NCBI RefSeq assembly: GCF_902506345.1
Contig: NZ_LR733413.1
Location: 2,001,683 to 2,065,682, forward strand
Reading direction: 5' to 3'
Length of the DNA stretch: 64,000 bases
DNA from: Flavobacterium sp. 9R
Lineage (GTDB): Bacteria > Bacteroidota > Bacteroidia > Flavobacteriales > Flavobacteriaceae
The position numbers and the translations under genes are program-made. Numbering within the stretch: the first letter of the stretch is position 1; each line of letters begins with the position of its first letter. Below, in pieces: positions 17,316 through 25,588 of the stretch. Under the pieces are notes generated by a model. That model saw only the letters and a program-made list of their open reading frames with translations. It searched no databases and had not been told where the DNA came from.

Positions 17316-18506
17316 TTATTTTGAAGAGCTTGATGTATGTTGCGTATGTATAAATGTTTTATTGGCTCCTTTTATTTTTAGTAGAGACAACAACATCATC
17401 AACATTCCTTTTGGCAAACTCATTAATGCTTTTAAAGTTTTGCGATTGTAAAAGGATTTTGGCACAGAGAAAACAAAAGACAACACACAAGCAATTAGTA
17501 AAACCACCCAATACTTCGAATACGCTTTTGGGTTGTCTAACCAATAGTTCAGCAGAACAAAACTAGCGCTGCACAATATAACGGCTCCGAGCAATAATAT
17601 CCTAGGAGGCTGAATAAATTGAATTGCCTTGTCGAAATAATCGACATTGCCTTTGAGTAATAAATGTTTAGTGGCAGTCAAAATATCTTTCTTAAAGTAA
17701 TGCAATTGTGCGGACAACCATCGGCGACGTTGATTGCCAAACACTTCAGCTTTTTGAATTTTTTCATCAAAAACTATGGCATCATTGAGGTATACAATGG
17801 TATGTCCCTCTTTTAGCATTTTGAGTTCAATTTCTTTATCAAATCCACCAACGGCGGTAGCGCTTGCCATAAGGGTTTTAAAATAATTATATTGAAAAGC
17901 CATTCCAGAACCAATTATTGCAGAAGATAATCCTAAAACACGATGCCCTTTTCTGAAAATGTTATTATTGATTTCTTCGCTAATAGCATCTAAAATAGCC
18001 CAAGAATTGTTCGTGTTTTTGGCTGTTCGATGGCCTTGCACGGCAGTGAATCCAGATTCAAATGCTGCATTTACTTGCTTCAAAAAGTCATTTGCCATCA
18101 CATTATCAGCATCTAAAACCACTGCTATATCATAATCCCTTTCGAGAGTTGCCATAGCTTTATTCAACGCTTTGGATTTTGTGCTTTTTTCAAAACTTAC
18201 CTCAATAACGATTATGGGTAACGTTTTTAAGGCTGAAATTGTTTCTTCTTGAAAAGAATCTGCAATGATTACCACATCATAATGCGTAGACGGATACTCT
18301 TGTTGCAAAGCCGCATTGGCCACTTCTACAATTACTTCATCTTCTTTGTAACCTGGAATAAGCACAGCAATTTTCTTTATATTTCCGTTATCGGAATATT
18401 TTTGTTGTTTATAAAATAAGCTTGCTATTGAAAACAGTAAAATATATAAGGTTGCAAAACCCAAAAGGAGTAGCAAAACAATTTGTATGATATTAAATAG
18501 AAGCAT
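17316..18506 (-). CDS. Glycosyltransferase family 2 with QxxRW motif, membrane-bound
   Basis: 396 residues. One N-terminal membrane helix (about 5-30) precedes a GT-A domain: KIAVLIPGYKEDEVI, VVVLDADNVMANDFL-type DxD, GGFDKEIELKMLKEG and QRRRWLSAQ (QxxRW). Three C-terminal membrane helices follow. QxxRW with flanking helices is typical of processive or polyprenyl-linked GT2 enzymes. It lies inside the polysaccharide operon with short 36-45 bp gaps on both sides. Product not predictable. Confidence 0.86.
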   Translation of the reverse strand: MLLFNIIQIVLLLLLGFATLYILLFSIASLFYKQQKYSDNGNIKKIAVLIPGYKEDEVIVEVANAALQQEYPSTHYDVVIIADSFQEETISALKTLPIIVIEVSFEKSTKSKALNKAMATLERDYDIAVVLDADNVMANDFLKQVNAAFESGFTAVQGHRTAKNTNNSWAILDAISEEINNNIFRKGHRVLGLSSAIIGSGMAFQYNYFKTLMASATAVGGFDKEIELKMLKEGHTIVYLNDAIVFDEKIQKAEVFGNQRRRWLSAQLHYFKKDILTATKHLLLKGNVDYFDKAIQFIQPPRILLLGAVILCSASFVLLNYWLDNPKAYSKYWVVLLIACVLSFVFSVPKSFYNRKTLKALMSLPKGMLMMLLSLLKIKGANKTFIHTQHTSSSSK

Positions 18507-18551
18507 AATTTAAATTTTTAATTAAAAATTGTTGGTGCTTTATTCATTTAC

Positions 18552-19490
18552 TTATTTGAACTTTCTCAGTACATCTCTCGCTTTTAAAGCGTATTTTCTC
18601 AAGAAAGGAAGGTGCTTACCACTTTTAAGATTGTACATAAAAGATTCCGATTCGAATATCATTTCGAAATTAGCGGTACATAAAACGGGCTTTTTGGACA
18701 ACCTATTGATTTCTACAGCCTGATGGTATTCGCTTTCAACAAAAAGCACATAAGGTTTTGCTAAGTAGGCTTTTGCCTTATGGTCGCCGTGACTGTTGGC
18801 TCGCTGTCTGGCTTCCATATTGGGTAAATCCAGCATAACCAATTCATTATATTTGATATTGTTTGCAGCTAACCAAGTTTCGGTTTCTTTGCGGTATTTC
18901 TCTAGTCGTGAGGTAACAATTGTACCAATCTTGCTTCCTGGAATAAACAATGGTGGGGCATTCAAAATAAAATCGATGTATTTTTCTCCATCGTCATTTT
19001 GTTCTGGCAAAGGATCTGCACACAAAACCCCATCAATGTCAAAGCAGGCTTTCTCTAGAGTGGTATGATTGAGAATATTCCACTGAAAATACCTTGGCAA
19101 AGGCACCACTTCAAAGAAATAATCGACCATTTTTTCTTTTCCTGGAATGACATAAACGGCACAATATTTTATATTGAATTGATCCTTGAGATGTTCCAAG
19201 CTTTCTTTAACCTCAACCATAGCAGCTCCCGAGGCAATACTATCATCGACCACAAGTATTTTTTTAAATTCAGAAATATCAAAAAACTGGCTTCTGGCAC
19301 CTGCTTTATAAATATGCCCATTCAAAAAAGAATGAATATCTGTATAAGGCCTATTGAGATACAAAGCCAATAAATTTGCTGGTAGCATTCCACTTCTCGG
19401 AACACCAACAATCAAATCAAAATCACGAGGAATGATACTTAATCGCTGAAGTATGATATTATTTAAATCTTTCACATTTCTATAGTACAT
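18552..19490 (-). CDS. Phosphoribosyltransferase-HAD fusion protein
   Basis: 312 residues, soluble, two domains. Residues 1-140 form a type I phosphoribosyltransferase: VGVPRSGMLPANL and the PRPP loop VVDDSIASGAA (about 80-90). From about 148 a HAD-type phosphatase domain follows: ACFDIDGVLCADP (nucleophile D151, general acid D153), motif II VTSR (193-195) and an acidic motif IV VESE (251-254) in place of the usual DD. A nucleotide-salvage role is unlikely given its place inside a polysaccharide operon. PRPP-dependent transfer of 5-phosphoribose to a glycan followed by HAD dephosphorylation is a known route to ribofuranose in bacterial polysaccharides, as I recall, and would need exactly these two activities. 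That assignment is inference. Confidence 0.82.
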   Translation of the reverse strand: MYYRNVKDLNNIILQRLSIIPRDFDLIVGVPRSGMLPANLLALYLNRPYTDIHSFLNGHIYKAGARSQFFDISEFKKILVVDDSIASGAAMVEVKESLEHLKDQFNIKYCAVYVIPGKEKMVDYFFEVVPLPRYFQWNILNHTTLEKACFDIDGVLCADPLPEQNDDGEKYIDFILNAPPLFIPGSKIGTIVTSRLEKYRKETETWLAANNIKYNELVMLDLPNMEARQRANSHGDHKAKAYLAKPYVLFVESEYHQAVEINRLSKKPVLCTANFEMIFESESFMYNLKSGKHLPFLRKYALKARDVLRKFK

Positions 19491-19543
19491 AGCTTTTTGG
19501 GTTTAATGATTGATTAGTTAAGCTTTACATAGTAATTTCAATT

Positions 19544-21034
19544 TTATACATTTTGTGCCGTACGCAACTCAAGTTCTTCTTTTTGTTGGTCGGCTTCAAA
19601 AATCTCTGGATTCGATATAATCGCCATAGTTGCATATATGAGCAAGGCTGTTGGCATTTGTCCCAAAACAGCATTGCCATAAGAAGCTGCCATAACACCC
19701 GCCATTCCAGAAATTAGCGCACTCATTTTCAACTTAGTTATTGGGTCTCTAATGGTAAACATAACTTTGTAGGATGCTTTTCCAATTACATAAAACAAAA
19801 CAAACAAATGGAATACCAATCCCACAATTCCTAATTCTGCCCAAATCAAAACGTACCAACTGTCAGTAGCTACGTGAGAAAGAAATGCATTGGGCAAAAA
19901 CCGTTGTGCTTTGTCGCCTGCATGCCCAATCCCTCCTCCAAATGGTCTTGATGCCAAATAAGCTTTCAGTATTTTTTGATTGTTCAATCGTACTTGCAAA
20001 GAAGGCTCATTGGGGTCAAATGCAGTTCGCATTCTTCGTATTTGGTCATTTCCATTAGCGATAGTAGTGTATTTGAAAAAAACAAAAACCATTGCTAGAA
20101 ATAGTACCCCTAATGCCAATACTTTGATGTTTTTCCTTAAGAAGAAAAAGGTCATAAGTCCACCCAAAGGAACACCGATTGCACCTCTAGTTCCAGAGAT
20201 TACCATTCCGTAGAATCCTAATATTCCAACGATTATAAAAAAAGCTTTAGCAAAACCTTTTTTGGTCATCGAATAAATAATAGCCACAACACCTGTATAC
20301 CCTTGATTTCCTCCAAATTGACCCGCATCACTAAAAAAAGAAAACACCCTTAATTTACCAAAAAGCACATGGGTCTGCGCTGCACCTGCATTTAACCAAG
20401 CTTGTTCAGCCTCATCTACCCCAATGAACAACTGCTTCATTCCGTGCAGGCTGGCAATTATTGAAAAAACACCCCAGATATATAAAAGCGTGTCTAACTT
20501 TTTGTGGGTATCGATGAATAAAAAGGTGAGCACTAAAAAGAAAAAGAAATAAAATCCAAGACCTCTACCCGCTATCCAAGCTTCAACACTTCGGGCTTCT
20601 GGATTTACCAATTGAAATATGCAATACAATAACCAAATCCCAGCAAAAATGGTAATATCTCTATTGGCAGGAGACCAATCTACCTTTTCTCTAAATCTAG
20701 AAAAAATTAACGCTAAAAAAGTCAAAATCATTACGCCATCTATTGCAAAACCTAGAGGCAATCCAGTTATATATCGAGTTAAACCAAGTATCAAAAAGTT
20801 CAGACCAATAGCAGTATAGAATCCCAGAATAGGATTTGAAAACAACTTGTACAGGTAGAAAACCAAAAATAGTAGTGCAATTAAAAGCCCTATTCCTACT
20901 GTTTTTAATTTCGCAATTAATAATGCGATGATCACAACCGTTACAAGCAATAACAAAAGTCCCTTCGGGCTAGATAAACTAGCTGAACCAGATGCTTTAT
21001 CAAAGGGATTTATATTATTACTGTTCGTGTTCAC
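19544..21034 (-). CDS. O-antigen ligase/polymerase-family protein (probable Wzy)
   Basis: 496 residues with about twelve hydrophobic segments. A large periplasmic loop (about 330-400) contains MRTAFDPNEPSLQVRLNNQK and RPFGGGIGHAG, the region where Wzy/WaaL-family proteins (Wzy_C) carry their conserved Arg and Gly-rich motifs. In this locus, next to a flippase and a chain-length regulator, polymerase of undecaprenyl-linked repeat units is the likely role. Ligase activity cannot be excluded from sequence. The N-terminal ~25 residues are cytosolic and Ser/Asn-rich. Confidence 0.84.
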   Translation of the reverse strand: MNTNSNNINPFDKASGSASLSSPKGLLLLLVTVVIIALLIAKLKTVGIGLLIALLFLVFYLYKLFSNPILGFYTAIGLNFLILGLTRYITGLPLGFAIDGVMILTFLALIFSRFREKVDWSPANRDITIFAGIWLLYCIFQLVNPEARSVEAWIAGRGLGFYFFFFLVLTFLFIDTHKKLDTLLYIWGVFSIIASLHGMKQLFIGVDEAEQAWLNAGAAQTHVLFGKLRVFSFFSDAGQFGGNQGYTGVVAIIYSMTKKGFAKAFFIIVGILGFYGMVISGTRGAIGVPLGGLMTFFFLRKNIKVLALGVLFLAMVFVFFKYTTIANGNDQIRRMRTAFDPNEPSLQVRLNNQKILKAYLASRPFGGGIGHAGDKAQRFLPNAFLSHVATDSWYVLIWAELGIVGLVFHLFVLFYVIGKASYKVMFTIRDPITKLKMSALISGMAGVMAASYGNAVLGQMPTALLIYATMAIISNPEIFEADQQKEELELRTAQNV

Positions 21035-21052
21035 TTTACTTTTATTAGGTGT

Positions 21053-22417
21053 TTATGATTCCTTCAAATTTGTTCTCTTTACTTTATGAATAAGGCTTTT
21101 ATAAAAATCGATTCCGCTTGAGAAAATTTCTTTATAACTCAAAGACAGTTCTTTGTCTAAAAAATACATTCCCATCCAAATGCCAATTAAAGTAAAAAGT
21201 ATAGATGCAACTGCCACTAGCAACAACGATTGGAATATAAAAATGGCGATACAATCACCTATTATATTCGCTAGAACCATCACGAATACTTTTATGGCAT
21301 TAATTTTTGGTTTATTGATGCTATCCAAACCAATACCTGTCATTCTATCGATAGGCAATAACAACCCATAAATGGAAAATACTCGAACAATATTGACAAC
21401 ATTAAATCCCGTTTGAGGATCCGTTTCTAAATACTGTCTTCCACTTATTACTAATACAAAGAATTCAGCAAATACGAATGTGAATACACTTAAACCAGCA
21501 AAAAGATACGTTAAAGCTCCAGAGTAGGTGTAGAACAAATCTCTTACTTCTTCCACCTTGCCCTGAACGCTTGCCTTAGACATTTTAGGAAAAGCAGTAG
21601 CCACAAAACTTCGCAGTGGAATTTGCTGTAATTCTGTCAATTTTAATGGAATACTATACAAAGCGACAGCGGCACTCCCTAATGGACTTAAACTGATAAT
21701 TATGGTATCGGCGCTTCTCAACAAGTTGGTTCCAATTAAGGTGAACGTAGTATATTTTCCGAAATTTAATAATGTGCTATTGGTCTTTTTGTTGGCTTTG
21801 AAAATGTTTTTTGTACCGTCCCAACCCAAAACTATGCTTATGAAGGAAGTCAAGGCGTTGATGATAAGCATTGCCATTACTAATTCATCTAATGTCAACA
21901 GCTCTAGGAAAAAATTAGTTAAAATCACTAAGAAGAAAAGGCCGCTATTCACCGATTTTAACAGCAGTATTTTTCCGTATGCTCTGTCTGCTTGCAAGAC
22001 AACTAGCGCATTATTCCAAGGAAGATTTAGAAAAGCCAATAATGGATACCATTTAAAAAATAGATGATATCCAGAAGCACTAATTACGTCATTGAACAGT
22101 ACATAGCACACAATCAAAATCAATGCTATTGCAAGAGTTGCCACCAAACCAATTAAGGCATTAGAACCAATAAGTTCCATTCTAGACGAAGCGTCTGCTC
22201 CCGATAAAAAACGTATTAAACCATTATTGGTAATGCCAAAGCGAAACATTTCTACAAAAGACCCGCCGGTAATAAATAACACCCATTGCCCAAAAACATC
22301 CAGAGACAAACTTCTCGCTAATAATGCAAAACCTGCAATGCCTAAAACGGCAATGACAAGATTCCCTGTCAAGGACAGAAAATTATCTTCTCGCACTATC
22401 TTTTTGAGCGTTTTCAT
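21053..22417 (-). CDS. Oligosaccharide flippase (probable Wzx)
   Basis: 454 residues with twelve to fourteen predicted membrane helices and the MOP-superfamily N-terminus (NFLSLTGNLVIAVLGIAGFALLARSLSLDVFGQW). It is expected to flip the lipid-linked repeat unit to the periplasmic side for polymerisation by the adjacent Wzy-like protein. It lies 10 bp after the chain-length regulator gene and 18 bp before the polymerase gene. Confidence 0.88.
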   Translation of the reverse strand: MKTLKKIVREDNFLSLTGNLVIAVLGIAGFALLARSLSLDVFGQWVLFITGGSFVEMFRFGITNNGLIRFLSGADASSRMELIGSNALIGLVATLAIALILIVCYVLFNDVISASGYHLFFKWYPLLAFLNLPWNNALVVLQADRAYGKILLLKSVNSGLFFLVILTNFFLELLTLDELVMAMLIINALTSFISIVLGWDGTKNIFKANKKTNSTLLNFGKYTTFTLIGTNLLRSADTIIISLSPLGSAAVALYSIPLKLTELQQIPLRSFVATAFPKMSKASVQGKVEEVRDLFYTYSGALTYLFAGLSVFTFVFAEFFVLVISGRQYLETDPQTGFNVVNIVRVFSIYGLLLPIDRMTGIGLDSINKPKINAIKVFVMVLANIIGDCIAIFIFQSLLLVAVASILFTLIGIWMGMYFLDKELSLSYKEIFSSGIDFYKSLIHKVKRTNLKES

Positions 22418-22426
22418 CAGTTCATT

Positions 22427-24808
22427 TTAGATTTGGGCTTTAGAAAAAAATTGAAATTTGAACATCGCTTTTAATTTCTTTCTCAATACACTTCGTTTTT
22501 TAGGCAATTCCCCTAAAATGGATTCAATTTCATTGATTTGGACTCCATTAATTATAAAATTAATTTTTGAAGCAGCTGTTTCTACTATATTTTTCATTGC
22601 CAATTGGTCTGCATCTGACCAGACTCGATTAGAGCGGCATACGAGGATATTCAAATCAGCTTGATTTAATAATTCCGTTGGATAGATATAATCAATTAGA
22701 GGAGGTAATTCAATAATTACAAAATCGGGAGCACAATTGAGCGTAATGCCATTTTGATTTAAAATGTCGGAATAGTTTTGAGCGTTATAAAAGGTATTGT
22801 TTATTGCATAAGTATAATACTCGGTCTCGTTTAGATAACTAGAAACATCGGCTAAAAATGGATTATCATAATCGATTCTAGGGTCTGCATAGCCTAAAAA
22901 TTTATTTAGTCCTGAAAACTTCGGGTGTTGTTTTACTGTTTTTTTTGCGCCTTCATATGTAAGCATCACGACTTCTTTGCCTTCATTTTTCAATGTTTTG
23001 GCAATGTTTCCTGCCATTACCGTTTTTCCTTCTTGTTTTTGAGTGCTAAAGACAACGATGGTTTTTGTTTTATTCTCTGAGGGATGTGTCACAAAATACT
23101 GCAACACATTTTGTGTAATGATTTCAATTAATCTTTTTTGAATGTAGGGTAAATTAATGCTTCCGGGGTCTACTATTAATTTAGGCATCATACCCAAAGA
23201 ATTCAAGCCTAACTTTTTACTGGCTATTTTAGCATTCTTCAAAGTATCATCAAAATACTCCATCACAAAAATAATGGCCAAAGTAATTAGACCTCCTAAA
23301 ATCGCCGCTGCAATAACTAATAGCGCTCGTTTGGTAGGGTTTGGTGATAAAGGATAATAAGGAGGGTCAATGGCTTTCAAATTGGAGGTTAGCTCACTGT
23401 CCTGAAGTTTGAGTTTGGCTAAATTTAATCCGTGAAGTATTTCTAAATAGCCTTGTTCAGATACCGAAATCTCTCTTTCAATTCTTTTAATCGTCGCGCC
23501 AGCTGGAGCATAATTGGCATATTTTTTCTGAAACTCTTTATTCTGTCCGTTTATAATATTGAGTTTTGCTTTAATATTATCTGCTTCGACTACATTATTT
23601 ATCCAATCTGGAAGAATTTTAGAAACAGGCAAACCATCTATAGAATTTTGATAAGAATACAACTCAGCAACATTTCTTTTTATATCATTAGATAAGGCTT
23701 CGGCTTTTTTATTTAGCTCTTCTATTTTTGCCAAATCGCTTTCATTATTCGTCGATTCGAATCTCGCCTTGATTAAAGCTATTTTGTAGTTAAGGTCTCC
23801 GATTTGTTTCTTTTTATCCAGAATTGCATTGGTCTTAAGTTGTATGGCCTCTTGAATTTTTAACTTTTCTTCCAATCGTTTAGTTGATGCTTGAATCCCA
23901 GCTAAATCAGCTATTTTTTTATTGTAATCGACATCCATATCTTCTTTAACTACCGCAACAGCCTTACTCTGTTCGTAGTAGTTGATGATATTAGAAGATT
24001 TATTAAACTCTAGAAGAATATCTTCAGCAGCGGCTAATTTTTGTCTAGCATTTTCTAACTGAGCTTCGAAGTATTTTACCACTGCATCAGATCTATTTTC
24101 TTTAATGTGCTTGTAATTAACAATACAAACTCGATTATAGATGGCAAGTGTTTGTTGGCAAATCCCTGGATCATTAACGGTATAACTTAATTTTATCAAA
24201 TCACTATTTGAAATTCGCATAGCTGTTACAGTAGCAATCGCCTTAAGAGAATAATGGTCATCTTTACCGTAGTTCAATAGTTCATATACATAATTAGTAT
24301 TGCTACTCTTCATTAAAGCCATTAAATTTTTAACCGTCTTTTCGTAATCCGCTCTATTGATTTCAGGGGGAAATAATGCTTTATCTGGATCATTTATTTC
24401 CATTGAAGAAGACTCTGGTTTATTTTCGTGTACTACATATTTATACAAGGAAGCTGGTACTTTGCTTTTTAATTGGTCATAAAACGTTTTGGATATGTAT
24501 CTCGGATTGGCTTCTGGGAGCATCAAATGCTGAGCTAGTAACCTAACGGCAACTTCTTCTTGGGTTTCACGTGAATTGATAATATTAATCAGGTTATCAA
24601 AGGCTGCGTTCGATGCTTGATAATTGAATGTTTTATCCATTTCAATAGAAGAGCCTGTCGCGATACCCGTGTATAAAACCGTTTGAGAAGAATATTCAAA
24701 AGATGGATTTCTAGTAAGCAATATAACCAATGAAGCCAATACAATTGGAACCAGTAGCAAGAGCAGTAGATGCTTTAAAATCAATCGTACAAAATCAATT
24801 ATTTTCAT
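22427..24808 (-). CDS. Polysaccharide co-polymerase (Wzz/Wzc-like) with degenerate kinase domain
   Basis: 793 residues. The N-terminal membrane helix (about 12-32) opens a Wzz domain. A long periplasmic coiled-coil region (about 230-460) and the Pro-rich second helix (DPPYYPLSPNPTKRALLVI, then about 500-520) follow. The C-terminal cytosolic domain resembles CpsD/BY-kinases but is altered. The P-loop reads STQKQEGKTV, the A' motif (usually LLIDADLR) is replaced by VVMLTYEGAKK, Walker B has Glu (VIIELPPL), and the Tyr-rich tail is absent. ATPase and tyrosine-kinase activity are therefore doubtful. It should set chain length and bridge the polymerase to the export machinery. Confidence 0.86.
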   Translation of the reverse strand: MKIIDFVRLILKHLLLLLLVPIVLASLVILLTRNPSFEYSSQTVLYTGIATGSSIEMDKTFNYQASNAAFDNLINIINSRETQEEVAVRLLAQHLMLPEANPRYISKTFYDQLKSKVPASLYKYVVHENKPESSSMEINDPDKALFPPEINRADYEKTVKNLMALMKSSNTNYVYELLNYGKDDHYSLKAIATVTAMRISNSDLIKLSYTVNDPGICQQTLAIYNRVCIVNYKHIKENRSDAVVKYFEAQLENARQKLAAAEDILLEFNKSSNIINYYEQSKAVAVVKEDMDVDYNKKIADLAGIQASTKRLEEKLKIQEAIQLKTNAILDKKKQIGDLNYKIALIKARFESTNNESDLAKIEELNKKAEALSNDIKRNVAELYSYQNSIDGLPVSKILPDWINNVVEADNIKAKLNIINGQNKEFQKKYANYAPAGATIKRIEREISVSEQGYLEILHGLNLAKLKLQDSELTSNLKAIDPPYYPLSPNPTKRALLVIAAAILGGLITLAIIFVMEYFDDTLKNAKIASKKLGLNSLGMMPKLIVDPGSINLPYIQKRLIEIITQNVLQYFVTHPSENKTKTIVVFSTQKQEGKTVMAGNIAKTLKNEGKEVVMLTYEGAKKTVKQHPKFSGLNKFLGYADPRIDYDNPFLADVSSYLNETEYYTYAINNTFYNAQNYSDILNQNGITLNCAPDFVIIELPPLIDYIYPTELLNQADLNILVCRSNRVWSDADQLAMKNIVETAASKINFIINGVQINEIESILGELPKKRSVLRKKLKAMFKFQFFSKAQI

Positions 24809-24817
24809 CTTTCTTTT

Positions 24818-25561
24818 TTAATTTATTAAATCGAATACAAGTCCTGACATGTCTTCGAGCAATTGTTTTGCAATTATAAATTCTGCCTTTGCGGATTCAT
24901 AATCGGCCTCAAGATTAGAAGTAATACTAGTTATTCGCACATATTCTGCAACGGGTACCACACCGTTTCTAAATTCTTTTTCGACCATTTCCATATTTAC
25001 TTTTCCGTTACCAAAGTTTTTAGATCGTATTTGCAGTAATCGTTGCTTTAAAATAACGTCTTGGTACATCCTAATTACCGTTTGCCGTATTTCATCTTCT
25101 TGAAATTTGGTCATATTTTTGGCTTCTTCAATTTCTAGTCTCGCTAGTTTGAGTTGATTCTTTCTGTTTAACATATCAAACACCGGAAATTTTAGATACA
25201 TCCCCACACTATAGTTGTATTGCGTGGACAATGTTGAAAAAGCTGTATTTGAAACCCCATCATCATTATTAGAAAAATTATTTAAAGTACCATATCTACC
25301 ATCTACTTGTACACCAATATTTCTTGTCCAAAAAATACGCTCTGATGCTAGAGTAGATTCTTTTACACCAACGTGATTCTTTCTAAACTTGACCATTGCA
25401 TTTCTTTTCAATACAGAATCTAAAACCACTTTTAGAGGCGGAAAGTGAAACTCGTTACCAGTTAGTAAAGTATCTTTATTTTGAGCGGTTTGAGCTTGTG
25501 TGTTATAGAAGCATAAAACAAAAACACTAATAATGGATATTATTTTAATTTGTTTTTTCAT
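24818..25561 (-). CDS. Short TolC-like outer-membrane-factor protein
   Basis: 247 residues with a signal peptide (ends near QAQTAQ). The mature protein looks like one TolC repeat only: LDSVLKRNAMVKFRK-type helix, VQVDGRYGTLNNF strand, YNYSVGMYLKFPVFDMLNRKNQL strand, then long helices (EIEEAKNMTKFQEDEIRQTVIRMYQDV). Canonical TolC proteins have two such repeats and about 420-480 residues. In this locus it occupies the place where a Wza-type export protein would be expected. It could be a divergent export component or a periplasmic helper. It lies 9 bp from the co-polymerase gene. Confidence 0.72.
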   Translation of the reverse strand: MKKQIKIISIISVFVLCFYNTQAQTAQNKDTLLTGNEFHFPPLKVVLDSVLKRNAMVKFRKNHVGVKESTLASERIFWTRNIGVQVDGRYGTLNNFSNNDDGVSNTAFSTLSTQYNYSVGMYLKFPVFDMLNRKNQLKLARLEIEEAKNMTKFQEDEIRQTVIRMYQDVILKQRLLQIRSKNFGNGKVNMEMVEKEFRNGVVPVAEYVRITSITSNLEADYESAKAEFIIAKQLLEDMSGLVFDLIN

Positions 25562-25588
25562 AAGTATACAAGAATCAAATCTTATTTA

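Noticed and set aside
11975..18506. Cellulose or poly-GlcNAc synthase locus
   Set aside because: Two GT2 proteins resemble synthases, but flippase, polymerase, chain-length and initiating transferase genes show a Wzx/Wzy-type heteropolymer pathway; no PilZ, BcsB or PgaB homologue is present.
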